Counted from the stretch's first letter, positions 11,040 through 22,813 are shown. The stretch: 64,000 nt of DNA from Ampullaceana balthica (GCA_944989445.1 CALYLW010000687.1:124001-188000); one strand, 5' to 3'. Notes: a model not told the origin generated them from the sequence alone. Program-made: numbers and translations.

Positions 11040-11227
11040 ATCGGCTTGCGCTCATTAACACCGCGCAGAAGTTAAGAATTTCCGCGAAGCAAATTTAGAT
11101 AAGGATAATAATAATAATATAGCTGTTTGTGAGGTGTAATTTTGCTTTAAAAATTAATGCTGTGCAACTTTGCACACGGGTTTTTTTTTATTTTGCACAC
11201 GAACCAACAAACCTTATGGCGAACATT
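11040..11227. mobile_element. CAATGTTCCCT-family hAT-like MITE, decayed copy A
   Basis: It carries the family's internal landmarks in order: ACCGCGCAGAAGTTAAGAAT, GCAAATTTAGATAA, GCTGTGCAACTTTGCACACG, then the right end CCTTATGGCGAACATTG, a degraded form of CCTTAAAGGGAACATTG. The left end is lost or diverged. Confidence 0.6.
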
Positions 11228-12304
11228 GTTCTCGCATGCGATTGAAAACATTTTTGAATATTCCTAAAGCAGGTAGCACCTTGCAGGATGAACTTCGACT
11301 CCTTCCGTGGAGCAGGCGGGTGTAATAAAATACGGGGACCTGGCGTGTGACGCCGTGTTGTATTGAGAGAGAAAGGGGCCCTTGGTTCCTGGCAGTCTGT
11401 ATACTCATCCCTGGCCTCTACTGTGGCAATATTGACCTCAGGATATCCCGGGCCCCTGAAATCTGAGCGCTGATCAACTGGACGGGTGGGTTATTGTTGA
11501 GGTCGCCCGCCCGTTGACGTAACCTCGCCCCGATGTTATGGTGGGAGTTCTATTTCGGCGCCCTGGCTCCGCTGTTTGAAGCTGTGCCGTGGTTTATTGT
11601 CGTGGTATGAGATTCCATCGTTTCCCCACATTCGACAGTAACCATCACTCATAAACACAACAACAGAACCGTGTCTGTTTGCTCATGTCCAACCTTTGAC
11701 CTCGTCCTATTTAGTACAGTTCTTATATTAATATTGTCTGGGGGAGAAAGAAACAAACTTTGGTATGCAATGGAGGGATTTTGAAACTCATGTGAAATAT
11801 CTGACAGTGTACATAATTAATGGTGTATATAAAAATGGAATTAAACTCAATGTTATTTCATGAATAGTTAAAACACAATGTGAAAAGTCATGTTTCACCT
11901 GAAAGGGGGTGGGGGGAGGGGGGCACCTCCTCCCGTGTTAGTTCGCCATCGCCATCCTCCCCCATCTCGTACTCTGAACACACCAGTCCCTAAGCTGAAG
12001 TTCGATATTATTGTCAATAAACCATATGATTGTTTCTTGTTTTTAAAAAACCCGGCGCTAGCGATACACGTGACTGACTCATGACTTCGCTTAATTAACC
12101 GTTTTGTGTGCGAGAAATCCGCCACTTCTAAGTTCAAATGGGATTACTAATGGTCGTACTGCCGTATATTCTTACAAGTATTTCAGATGTTTGACACTTA
12201 AATTTACATCTAACTATTGGTTTTAAAGTTGTTTTTGTGTTGTTGTTGTTTTAATTATTATTATTATTTGTTATTGCCACTGGTTGTTTGATGACGTCGT
12301 TAAC
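11228..12304. other. Non-coding stretch
   Basis: Moderately GC-rich to about 11700, then AT-rich. A G-rich run (GGGGGTGGGGGGAGGGGGG) lies near 11900-11925. No splice-supported frame was seen. Confidence 0.5.
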
Positions 12305-13437
12305 GCTTTTCGCTGTAACGCCGAGAGTTTGTCTTATGACCGAGCGACAACACTATTAAAGCTGTAACGCCGAGAGTTTGTCTTATGACCGAGCGACAAC
12401 ACTATTAAAGCTGTAACGCCGAGAGTTTGTCTTATGACCGAGCGACAACACTATTAAAGCTGTAACGCCGAGAGTTTGTCTTATGACCGAGCGACAACAC
12501 TATTAAAGCTGTAACGCCGAGAGTTTGTCTTATGACCGAGCGACAACACTATTAAAGCTGTAACGCCGAGAGTTTGTCTTATGACCGAGCGACAACACTA
12601 TTAAAGCTGTAACGCCGAGAGTTTGTCTTATGACCGAGCGACAACACTATTAAAGCTGTAACGCCGAGAGTTTGTCTTATGACCGAGCGACTTATGACCG
12701 AGCGACAACACTAATAAAGCTGTAACGCCGAGAGTTTGTCTTATGACCGAGCAACAACACTATTAAAGCTGTAACGCCGAGAGCTTGTCTTATGACCGAG
12801 CGACAACACTATTAAAGCTGTAACGCCGAGAGTTTGTCTTATGACCGAGCGACTTATGACCGAGCGACAACACTAATAAAGCTGTAACGCCGAGAGTTTG
12901 TCTTATGACCGAGCAACAACACTATTAAAGCTGTAACGCCGAGAGTTTGTCTTATGACCGAGCAACAACACTATTAAAGCTGTAACGCCGAGAGCTTGTC
13001 TTATGACCGAGCGACAACACTATTAAAGCTGTAACGCCGAGAGTTTGTCTTATGACCGAGCGACTTATGACCGAGCGACAACACTAATAAAGCTGTAACG
13101 CCGAGAGTTTGTCTTATGACCGAGCAACAACACTATTAAAGCTGTAACGCCGAGAGTTTGTCTTATGACCGAGCAACAACACTATTAAAGCTGTAACGCC
13201 GAGAGTTTGTCTTATGACCGAGCGACAACACTATTAAAACTGTAACGCCGAGAGTTTGTCTTATGACCGAGCGACAACACTATTAAAGCTGTAACGCCGA
13301 GAGTTTGTCTTATGACCGAGCGACAGCACTATTAAAGCTGTAACGCCGAGAGTTTGTCTTATGACCGAGCGACAACACTATTAAAACTGTAACGCCGAGA
13401 GTTTGTCTTATGACCGAGCGACAACACTATTAAAGCT
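12305..13437. repeat. 49-bp minisatellite, 22 copies, with 64-65-bp variants
   Basis: The unit is GCTGTAACGCCGAGAGTTTG, then TCTTATGACCGAGCGAC and AACACTATTAAA. Three units (near 12687, 12850, 13062) carry the same 15-bp internal duplication of CTTATGACCGAGCGA and are followed by AATAAA instead of ATTAAA. They recur every three or four units, which is higher-order structure. Confidence 0.95.
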
Positions 13438-14636
13438 CGTCAGGGGCATGCAGACCGTTGGTCCCCGCTCTGTTCGAAACTGCAATGAATACACGCGGCT
13501 CGTGTTATGGTCTCAGAAGGAATGAGCTCTGTGTTTGGGCCGCCCATGAAAGGCGCGCAATGGCCCGACACGGAAACTCAATTTGTTCCTATTGCTGGCT
13601 ATTGCCGCGTTGCGCTCTCAATAACAAATGTTGATAAAAACAAGAAGGACCGTACACAAACTCGGTTTACAGGAACACAAACAAATTAAAGCAATTGGCG
13701 TGACGCTTAAAACCGAAGCCTTGTTTTTAGGATGAATGAAGCGAGCACTGTTTGTTGGAGCCGTCAAACGTGGCAAAGTCAAGTTGCTGTTTTGTTGTTG
13801 TTTATTTGGTATCGACTCAGTGGTGCTGCAGAATATTACTCTATTTTTACACTGTCCAATAGAGGATAGATTGCCTACTTCAAATTAATTAACATTGGCT
13901 CCTGATTTTCAAACGTCCAATTGTAAAACGGCATTTGTTAAAAAATTATAATTTAAAAAGAAAATCAACTAATTGAAAAAGAGAAGAGGTGAGTAAATAT
14001 TGACGACTTCTGTCCCCTATAACACGTGATCTCGTGGTTTGGATGCCAAACCCCGTGCAGAGCAAGTACCGGCTCTTCCGGTAGAGTATTTGGTTACTCA
14101 TCATCAACACATCGCGGGCGTGGGGCTACTACAGGTAGCACCCGGGGGCACCTGCCACAACTTCAGGGGGCTGGCGATGGGCTTGTATTTATCAAACATT
14201 CACAAATTTATATTAAGGAGTCATGGCATGACTCTTACTAATTTTTTCCCTTTCTTTACTTATCACAATAACTAAACGGTGATTGGTGTATTAAGTTTAA
14301 AATTAAAACATAGGTTTTGGGGAGTTTTTAAAATATTTTTTTAAATATTTTTTTAAAAAAATTACCAAAGTTCTATGAAAAACATCTTTCAGAATCTGCC
14401 AATTCATTGATCGCCGCTGTCGGTTTTGAATTTCATAGCAAAGTAATATCCATTTCAAATTGCATATCAAAGTTCATTGACAGGCCACTGTGAATAGAAT
14501 CCCTTCGATGAATCGTCAAACCAATACCGAATCTTTCTCCCTCCCCCCCCCCAATGTAATATGAAATCCTTATTTATTTGTGAGTGTAAAAAAAAACAAC
14601 CCAAGCATATCGTTTTCCTCTCACACTCTACATTTG
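13438..14636. other. Non-coding stretch
   Basis: Unique sequence with a GC-richer patch at 14040-14190 containing short open frames without splice signals, and A/T-rich runs at 14330-14360. Nothing recognised. Confidence 0.5.
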
Positions 14637-14806
14637 TTATTAACACTTTGTACACAGTCCTGTCAAAGAGCTTCATATAAGTAATTTCTCCTCTACTTAA
14701 TCGAACGAGCAACCGAGCTTTTTTAACACTTTGTAAACAGTCACGTCAAAAAGCTTCATATAAATAATTTCTTCTCTACTTAATTAATCGAACGAGCAGC
14801 GGAGCG
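14637..14806. repeat. Tandem duplication of about 85 bp
   Basis: Both halves contain TAACACTTTGTAnACAGTC, AGCTTCATATAA and CTACTTAATCGAACGAGCA in the same order. The second half has an extra TTAA. Confidence 0.85.
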
Positions 14807-15276
14807 ACGCCTCTTAAGAAAGCTGACAGATCGACGCCAGGTTTCGCGAACATGACGAATGTTGTTTATAAATGCAAGCGTCTTAGTTGCTTTCTACACT
14901 CTCGGCCTGGCACGCGCTCTTTAGCCTCTCTTCACTTAACTAGAGGTGTTTTTTTTTGCCTGGTTTTTTCACAACAAAAATGTGAAGTTTTGAGCTGTGC
15001 ACTAAACCCGAGTTGTCAGCATTCCCCGGCATTCATTCACGCAGTCTGGTTGTATTGGAGTACACCAATGTTTACGTCGAAAATGTTAACAAGCTCTCAT
15101 TATTCCCACGGCCATTGAAGTTTTTATTTTAAATTACACCCCCCCCCCGCCCCCACATTTGTATTGAACCACTAAAGTCAATAAATAAAGAATTATTTCG
15201 CTTATATCTGTATTACTCTTGATCCCTCCACAGACGACCTTGCCTTGATAGTCGTTTGCTTAGTGAAACAGTTTTA
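14807..15276. other. Non-coding stretch
   Basis: Unique DNA with a poly-C run near 15138. No gene signal recognised. Confidence 0.5.
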
Positions 15277-16533
15277 GATGACAGGTCCTACTACTAGGTC
15301 TCGTCTTTAGATGACAGGTCCTACTACTAGGTCTCGTCTTTAGATGACAGGTCCTACTACTAGGTCTCGTCTCTAGATGACAGGTCCTACTACTAGGTCT
15401 CGTCTCTAGATGACAGGTCCTACTACTAGGTCTCGTCTTTAGATGACAGGTCCTACTACTAGGTCTCGTCTCTAGATGACAGGTCCTACTACTAGGTCTC
15501 GTCTTTAGATGACAGGTCCTACTACTAGGTCTCGTCTTTAGATGACAGGTCCTACTACTAGGTCTCGTCTCTAGATGACAGGTCCTACTACTAGGTCTCG
15601 TCTCTAGATGACAGGTCCTACTACTAGGTCTCGTCTCTAGATGACAGGTCCTACTACTAGGTCTCGTCTTTAGATGACAGGTCCTACTTCTAGGTCTCGT
15701 CTCTAGATGACAGGTCCTACTACTAGGTCTCGTCTTTAGATGACAGGTCCTACTACTAGGTCTCGTCTTTAGATCACAGGTCCTACTACTAGGTCTCGTC
15801 TCTAGATGACAGGTCCTACTACTAGGTCTCGTCTTTAGATCACAGGTCCTACTACTAGGTCTCATCTTTAGATCACATGTCCTTCTACTAGGTCTCGTCT
15901 TTAGATCACAGGTCCTACTACTAGGTCTCGTCTTTAGGTGACAGGTCCTACTACTAGGTCTCGTCCTTAGATCACAGGTCCTACTACTAGGTCTCGTCTT
16001 TAGGTGACAGGTCCTACTACTAGGTCTCGTCCTTAGATCACAGGTCCTACTACTAGGTCTCGTCTTTAGATCACAGGTCCTACTACTAGGTCTCGTCTTT
16101 AGGTGACAGGTCCTACTACTAGGTCTCGTCCTTAGATAACAGGTCCTACTACTAGGTCTCGTCTTTAGGTGACAGGTCCTACTACTAGGTCTCGTCCTTA
16201 GATCACAGGTCCTACTACTAGGTCTCGTCTTTAGATCACAGGTCCTACTACTAGGTCTCGTCTTTAGGTGACAGGTCCTACTACTAGGTCTCGTCCTTAG
16301 ATCACAGGTCCTACTACTAGGTCTCGTCTTTAGATGACAGGTCCTACTACTAGGTCTCGTCTTTAGATGACAGGTCCTACTACTAGGTCTCGTCTTTAGA
16401 TTACAGGTCCTACTACTAGGTCTCGTCTTTAGATGACAGGTCCTACTACTAGGTCTCGTCTTTAGATGACAGGTGCTACTACTAGGTCTCGTCTTTAGAT
16501 GACAGGTCCTACTGTACTACTAGGTCTCGTCTT
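15277..16533. repeat. 33-bp minisatellite, about 38 copies
   Basis: The unit is TTTAGATGACAGGTCCTACT followed by ACTAGGTCTCGTC. Point variants at fixed positions (tctaga/tttaga/cttaga; gatgac/gatcac/ggtgac) alternate in blocks, notably a cttagatcac/tttaggtgac alternation at 15925-16310. The period is a multiple of 3 and stop-free in one reverse frame (15260-15865), which gives a spurious 201-codon frame. Confidence 0.97.
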
Positions 16534-17340
16534 TTAATGGCGGAAATCAATACAATTCCCGGGTATTTCGTTTCTCCTTCTCCAAAAAAGACCTTTGGTA
16601 ATTCCAAGTTAATTTGGACCACGTGAACTAGACAAAAAGTATAACTTGTTTTAAACTTTTTATACTAAACACATTTTTAAAGCATACAGTTATTTCTATA
16701 TTTATCACGAAAAATATTGTTTTACGAAAACCTTGTATTAATTTAGTAACATTACACACTGAGATTTTACGTTTTCCGGTCATAGAAATGAGAAAACCCT
16801 ACTTGGGTGCCTTCACTAACAGCATTACCTAACTAGTCCAGAGAGTCTTAAGTTCCTCGACCGCTTGTTCAAAGGCTTAATGCATTCCAGTAGTTGCTTG
16901 TTGCGCTGCCCGCGGTAGACTTATTTCTTACTCTTATGTCTGTAGCCACCAGTCTCCACCTCGCAGTTGTCGGCCTTTTATTCAAGGGATGTTTAATTCA
17001 ACACAATGGCTATGGCTTACCAAATGTGTACTTCTTATTGTCATTATAAGCTCCGTGGCTACTTGCCCGCCGGCAGCAATAGTCTCCCGTGTATATATTA
17101 ACTCTGCATGCATAATTCCTTGCCGGGGCATCTTCTTGTTTATTCTGTTTCTAAACGCCGGGTCCATTTCATTCACTGTAAGTCGTATGGAATATTTCTC
17201 TCCCGGCTTCTTGCCAAATTGTTGTCAGTGGTCATCATAAGAATGCTTGACTCCAAATCGTCTGATCAATAATGTATGTGACTATTGAAGAACTTTAAGA
17301 ATAACAAGGTCGTGCGGAGTTCTCTGTACTCTAAACTTCG
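16534..17340. other. Non-coding stretch
   Basis: Unique sequence between two arrays. Small overlapping open frames at 16982-17240 lack splice or homology support. Confidence 0.5.
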
Positions 17341-17803
17341 TGGGGGATAAACACATGGATGGGGATAAACACAATGATGGGGATAAACACATGGATGGGG
17401 ATAAACACAGGGTTGGGGATAAACACAGGGATGGGGATAAACACAGGGATGGGGATAAACACAGGGATGGGGATAAACACAGGGATGGGGATAAACACGG
17501 GGATGGGGATAAACACGGGGATGGGGATAAACACCGGGATGGGGATAAACACAGGGATGGGGGATAAACACAGGGATGGGGATAAACACAGGGATGGGGG
17601 ATAAACACAGGGATGGGGATAAACACAGGGATGGGGATAAACACAAGGATGGGGATAAACACAGGGATGGTGATAAACACAGGGATGGGGATAAACACAG
17701 GTATGGGGATAAACACAGGAATGGGGATAAACACAGGGATGGGGATAAACACAGGGATGGGGATAAACACAGGGATGGGGATAAACACAGGGAATTACAC
17801 TGA
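17341..17803. repeat. 18-bp minisatellite, about 25 copies, G-rich
   Basis: The unit is GGGGATAAACACAGGGAT. Two units carry an extra G (near 17560 and 17598), which shifts reading frame. All frames translate as periodic peptides, so the open frames on both strands are artefacts. The regular GGG/GGGG spacing makes the plus strand G-quadruplex-prone. Confidence 0.97.
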
Positions 17804-18067
17804 TGCCAATTCATCGGCTTCGGGCGTCATTACCCTAACCAGCCAAGTTAGAATCAATATTAATCAATTATAAGTCTCGGGGGAAGGGAGGATAAGAAAA
17901 GCGGGGATGACCTGTGATGGATCTTGTCGGTTTGAAGAGATAAAGGGTCGGGTTGGGGGACGACCAATTTTGTTGGTCATCTCACGAGATCTTGACTTCT
18001 CGGTTGCACATTGAACATTCTTGACCCCAGTAAAGCAATTTCTTGTAATTAAAATAATGGCCGGTGG

Positions 18068-18236
18068 CAATGTTCCCTGTAAGATTCGTTGGTCCGTGTG
18101 CAAAGTATAATAACGTGTGTGCAAAGTTGCACAGCATCATTTTTGTGTGTGCACAATTTTACCAAATTTGTTGCGCTGTAATTCTTAACTGCTGCGCGGC
18201 TTCGGTTAGATATCTGCGCAGCTTAAAGGGAACATG
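18068..18236. mobile_element. CAATGTTCCCT-family hAT-like MITE, copy B
   Basis: Left end CAATGTTCCCTGTAAG, right end CTTAAAGGGAACATG. It has the family's TTGGTCCGTGTGCAAAGT, two spaced copies of the GTGTGCAAAG motif, AATTCTTAACTGCTGCGCGG and ATATCTGCGCAG. The target duplication is unclear because the right flank is a G run. Confidence 0.75.
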
Positions 18237-18693
18237 GGGGGGGTGTTGGTGGTGGTTGTTGGCGACTGTATTTAGGTTGAATCATCATTATGTTATTATA
18301 ACATATGTGAACATCTCATTATTTAATTTCTTGTGCCGTGAATGTCATTAATTATCACCGATTCTCGCTCTCGAGCACTTGACTTTATGTTGCCGAAGTG
18401 ATTATTCCCAGCCATACACTTTGTCGCGTTTTGCACGTCGCCTCTCACCTCACACGAGTGACGTCATGAGCTCCTCAGCAAGTGTCAGTTTCTAGAGGCT
18501 CCTCAAATGTTCTCCGTACAGCAGCCGTTGCTAAAATCGTTACAGATCCTTAATATCTCTTTGATGGTCCACACCAGACTCCTCCACACACAAGCACGTT
18601 CATAATAATAATGATAATTTGATCATGTATATAGTGCTGCATCCCAGCAAGTAGCTGGGCTCACGGCGCTTCACATAAAAATAGCTACACACT
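18237..18693. other. Short unique stretch between two MITE copies
   Basis: No gene-like signal. The sequence AAGTAGCTGGGCTCACGGCGCTTCACA near 18649-18675 might be the tail of another dispersed repeat, but I could not delimit it. Confidence 0.4.
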
Positions 18694-19126
18694 CAATGTT
18701 CCCTTTAAGCTGCGCGCCTGCGCAATTATTTGAACTGATGCCGCGCAGCAGTTTAGAATTACCGCGCAGCAAATTTGATAAAATATTGCACAAAAGAATG
18801 GATGCTGTGCAACTTTGCACACGAGTTTTATTACTTTGCACACGAGTTTTATTACTTTGCACACGAGTTTTATTACTTTGCACACGAGTTTTATTACTTT
18901 GCACACGAGTTTTATTACTTTGCACACGAGTTTTATTACTTTGCACACGAGTTTTATTACTTTGCACACGAGTTTTATTACTTTGCACACGAGTTTTATT
19001 ACTTTGCACACGAGATTTATTACTTTGCACACGAGTTTTATTACTTTGCACACGAGTTTTATTACTTTGCACACGAGTTTTATTACTTTGCACACGTACC
19101 AACGATCCTTAAAGGGAACATTGCAC
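18694..19126. mobile_element. CAATGTTCCCT-family hAT-like MITE, copy C, expanded by an internal minisatellite
   Basis: It runs in the opposite orientation to copy B. The left end is CAATGTTCCCTTTAAG and the right end CCTTAAAGGGAACATTG. TACACACT is repeated on both sides (18686-18693 and 19127-19134). Internal landmarks match copies A and D up to GATGCTGTGCAACTTTGCACACG. There a 21-bp segment is tandemly amplified, making the copy 433 bp instead of about 155-190 bp. Confidence 0.8.
18815..19096. repeat. 21-bp minisatellite inside MITE copy C, about 14 copies
   Basis: The unit TTTGCACACGAGTTTTATTAC is nearly identical in every copy (one has GAGATTT). The motif exists in one or two copies in related MITEs at the same internal place. 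The 21-bp period gives open frames on both strands that are not genes. Confidence 0.95.
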
Positions 19127-19134
19127 TACACACT

Positions 19135-20369
19135 TATAATAAACAATGCATTTAATATAAAACATGCATATTATAACCACAGCACATAACGGCATTACAG
19201 TTACAGTGTACGTAAGCTACGTTTATCATTTAAAAAGATGTTTCGTTGTTATTAAATTAATTTTGAAAGTAGAGTTTGAAGAGATATGTATTACTGTAAT
19301 AGTTGCCGGTTGTATTTGAGTTTCAACCCCAACAGCTTTTGTGGTCCAAATATGGGGTGGGGGGGTATTAAGTCGTAAGCTCCACCACTTAAAGCTAAGA
19401 ACTTTCAATTGTTGGTGAAAAAAATATAAGCACCAGTTTTCATGTGTATAGAGTTTATCGCAGTTGTTCTAATGATTTGCAGCCATTAACCCGATTTCGC
19501 TATCCGCTTTATCACGACACACACACACACACACTGGCTGTCTCGTCAATTTTCTTAATTACCGGAATCGCTTTAAAAATGCCGAAGTGGCAACGCTCCA
19601 AAACATGGCTAACAAACTCCACAATTTAAGGAGAGTTAGTTCCTTCATTTTCATGTAATATTAGTGTTTTACGTAACCGATAAAACCTTGGTCAAGAAGC
19701 AGCACTCCTATTTAGTTCCCCCATTCCCGGCGGTGCGTACATTTACTGGGGAGGGGGGGGGGCTGGGACTGGTGGTCTAAGCGTTAACCATCGTGAAATA
19801 CTATCAGTGGTAAACTACTTGCGCTGAAGGACTTGCGTACCATGGGAAAACCTGGTCTGTCCGGGTCAGACTAATGACCTACGACTTGGAGGAGAAGAGA
19901 CAATACAATCATCGAGAGCTTTCAGCGCTGTGCGGCTTGGGTGAGAGAGCATGTAATTAAACGCCGGGAAGCAATTAGTTCTGTTATAGTCAATGGTTTT
20001 CCCCACTGGGCGACCATTTTGTCCAAGGGAACTAACTTAATTGTCGTATTTGACCGAGTCTTAAAGTAAGACATCCCCCCCTCCCCACTTTTGCTCAGTA
20101 TTGAAGCATTATAGCGACGGCGACCTTAGCCTTAATGCTTTAGGTGAGTAGATTGCCTCATTAATTATTTCCATTGCCTCATTAGTTTCTTGGCTACGTA
20201 AACACTTGTGTATCTAGTGACGGGTTTCAATGATGGCCCCGCGCAACTGGGAACGAATGTCTGCAATGCTACTTCCCCCCACCCTCCCGTCCCTTCTCGT
20301 GTTGATTTTATTTTCTGTGGAATTAATTATATGTTTACGGCTAATAAGCTCGCTTTCGCCCATCGATCG
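19135..20369. other. Non-coding stretch
   Basis: Unique DNA with a short (CA)n run at about 19517-19534 and G runs near 19360 and 19750. No gene signal recognised. Confidence 0.5.
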
Positions 20370-20377
20370 TTGTAGGC

Positions 20378-20541
20378 CAAGGGTGGGCAAACTATTTAGG
20401 TGAGGGCCGCATTAGTAAGAAATAAACATCAAGGGGCCGCACCTAAACAAAATTTAGCCACGATTCAAGTACAAACAACCATCTTTAACATAAATGTAAG
20501 GATTTTTTTCTATATTGCCGCAAAGAACACGCCCACCCCTG
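20378..20541. mobile_element. hAT non-autonomous element, perfect 8-bp duplication
   Basis: It starts CAAGGGTGGGCAAAC and ends CGCCCACCCCTG, flanked on both sides by TTGTAGGC (20370-20377, 20542-20549), a perfect 8-bp duplication. The CAGGGGTGGGCAAAC-type terminus is a common hAT end. 164 bp, non-coding. Confidence 0.85.
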
Positions 20542-20959
20542 TTGTAGGCATGTCACGTGTATTGCTTTTTTGATCAGTCAGTAGATAAATCAAATGGTGC
20601 ATCATATGATAAATATATATATATATCATTGGTTCATAAAACGTGGCCTAAAGGCGTCCGCGATAAGATGTCAGATTTTACGTGAACTAAATTTCGTTTC
20701 TAATTTTGATTCATCCAAAACAAATATATATTAAGGAAAAGTGTGTGTTTATGGCGCTAATATGACTGGCAAAAAGATCCATAAAGTACTAAAGACAAAG
20801 ACTTTTAATATGATAAGGAAAATGATGACTATCCATTATCCATTTTCAGTACAACAAAGCAAAAACTTCGTCAGGAATCAGTTTTGTAACCACGTAGCTT
20901 GCTTTTTTTCCAACTCGCAGTCGCCAGTCTCACTTGCACTACGTTAACATCGGTCAAAC

Positions 20960-21306
20960 TTAGTGTCATCTCTGTTTACCAAACATACCCCTAGCGTCAT
21001 CGCGGTTTACCAAACATACCCCTAGCGTCATCGCGGTTTACCAAACATACCCCTAGCGTCATCGCGGTTTACCAAACATACCCCTAGCGTCATCGCGGTT
21101 TACCAAACATACCCCTAGCGTCATCGCGGTTTACCAAACATACCCCTAGCGTCATCGCGGTTTACCAAACATACCCCTAGCGTCATCGCCGTTTACCAAA
21201 CATACCCCTAGCGTCATCGCGGTTTACCAAACATACCCCTAGCGTCATCGCGGTTTACCAAACATACTCCTAGCGTCATCGCGGTTTACCAAACATACCC
21301 CTAGCC
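20960..21306. repeat. 31-bp minisatellite, about 11 copies
   Basis: The unit is CATCGCGGTTTACCAAACAT followed by ACCCCTAGCGT. Nearly homogeneous (single changes at 21190 and about 21267), with a diverged first copy at 20960-20990. That homogeneity suggests recent expansion. Confidence 0.95.
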
Positions 21307-22361
21307 TCTAAGTCGTGCTTACCAAATATACTATGTCTTGGGATGGCGCCTCTAACGTGGCTCACGGTGCTGAGTCGTGGAATGACGACTCAAAGAACCT
21401 GTCACCAAGACGTATCCAGTTCAATAGATATACGTTTCATGGGTTGATGTTGTTTTAGTGTTCTGTCCGTGTTTTCGCATCTCTATCACTATGAGGGTTT
21501 CATGTGCTACTTATACGGCCGGTGACGTAATGCAGTGGAGCTGTTTCCTACTGACCTGAAATGTGATCTTGTTATTGGGCAACAAATTCGCCTTTTCCCT
21601 TCTAGTTCAATTCACCTAGTTGTTACGAAATAAAACCTTTGTGGAACGCCTGTGTAATTTTTTTTGTTTTTTTTTGTGTGTGTTAGTTATTTATTAGCGT
21701 AGGTGTAGCGCCGTAATATTGCAACGCGCGTAAATTTTTCCAATTACAGGAATTAAGTTTCTGTCTCTGCCCAACCCAGCCACTTTCCATGACAAGGCTT
21801 TCTTTTCAGACCACCACCGCCCACCTTCCACCCCCCCCTCTCCGCCCCAGCAACCCTTGACGCGTCCTGTGTTTATCTCAGCTTCCATCCACACCTGACA
21901 CAGGTAGACCACTCTGCCCGGAGTGTCAGTCTGGGAGCCTCTGACCTTACGTGAGCGGTGCTGTCGTGACTGAGATAGCCACCACATGCTCGCCTGTTTA
22001 ATCGCTGCCCGTCGCGATTTCGTAGGCAGGCATCCAGACCAGGGCTGGCATGGCAACGTGAACACGGGGATTATGGAAACATCCGAAAGGAATGTCGCCT
22101 GATCATTCTCTTCTCGCCTCGTTGTATCCCGCAGAATAGATGATATACGCCAAGGATAGCCAAAGAGAATCGGAGTCCCTGTCGGAGTCGTCCGCCGAAG
22201 AGTTAACATGCGCCTCTCTACTGTTAAAACGTAACCTCAAAACGCATGGTCTATTGTCAATGTTTTCGCTATCACAAGTTTATGTGAGGTCATTATAAGG
22301 ACAAGTGTATTCTCCTGCGACCGCCTGATTGACGTTAATTAAAGCGACATATCTCCGTGAA
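21307..22361. other. Non-coding, GC-richer stretch
   Basis: 21750-22210 is GC-rich and stop-poor on the minus strand (171 codons, 21694-22209), but I see no splice borders or family motifs, so it is not called a gene. Confidence 0.45.
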
Positions 22362-22533
22362 CAGGGCCGGATTTAGACTTGATGGGGCCCTAAGCTATTT
22401 GAGATATGGGGGCCCTTTTGAAGTCAATATATATTCTATGTCAGTGCCAAATATGACCCAAAAAATTCCGAGCGCCAAGAAGGCGTGTGCGCTAAGCTAT
22501 AGCTTGTTTAGCAAATAGGTAAATCCAGCACTG
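22362..22533. mobile_element. hAT-like non-autonomous element (CAGGGCCGGATTTA end)
   Basis: Left end CAGGGCCGGATTTAGA. The right end reverse-complemented is CAGTGCTGGATTTACC, an imperfect terminal repeat. Internal GGGGCCCTAAGCTATTTG is typical of this hAT group. The flanking duplication is degraded. Confidence 0.6.
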
Positions 22534-22627
22534 TCGTGCACCTTTTCGATCAATATCATTTTAAAAAAACAACAACAATCTACCCCAGAAGTACGATTTA
22601 GATCTAAATACGGTCGCACCGTGGTAT

Positions 22628-22813
22628 CAATGTTCCCTTTAGGCGGCGCGGCTGCGCGGTCAAGCAGATATCTGGCCGACGCCGCGCAGCAGTTAAGAAT
22701 TAGCGCGCACAAATTTTATAAAATTTTGCACAAAAAAAAATGGATGCTGCGCAACTATGCACATAGGTTTTTTCACTTTGCACATAGACCAAGGAACCTT
22801 AGAAGGAACATTG
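22628..22813. mobile_element. CAATGTTCCCT-family hAT-like MITE, copy D, perfect 8-bp duplication
   Basis: Left end CAATGTTCCCTTTAGG, right end CCTTAGAAGGAACATTG. It is flanked by CGTGGTAT on both sides (22620-22627, 22814-22821). Internal landmarks AGTTAAGAATTAGCGCG and GATGCTGCGCAACTATGCAC match copies A and C. This copy fixes the family's ends and its hAT-like 8-bp target duplication. Confidence 0.85.

Noticed and set aside
12305..13437. CRISPR-like array appearance
   Set aside because: Units are contiguous with no unique spacers, in a eukaryotic intron/TE context; this is a minisatellite.
14026..14241. Possible pseudogene in overlapping GC-rich frames
   Set aside because: No recognisable protein similarity and no exon borders.
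15260..15865. 201-codon minus-strand open frame
   Set aside because: It is the 33-bp minisatellite read in a stop-free frame (SSRTCHLKTRP repeats). There is no non-repeat coding flank or splice signal.
17266..17873. Overlapping long frames on both strands
   Set aside because: Products of the 18-bp array; frameshifting G insertions between units are tolerated, which is not expected of coding DNA.
18671..19189. Five overlapping open frames
   Set aside because: 21-bp array inside a MITE copy.
21694..22209. 171-codon minus-strand frame in a GC-richer block
   Set aside because: GC-rich composition lowers stop frequency; no splice sites or motifs seen. Worth a homology search but not callable.
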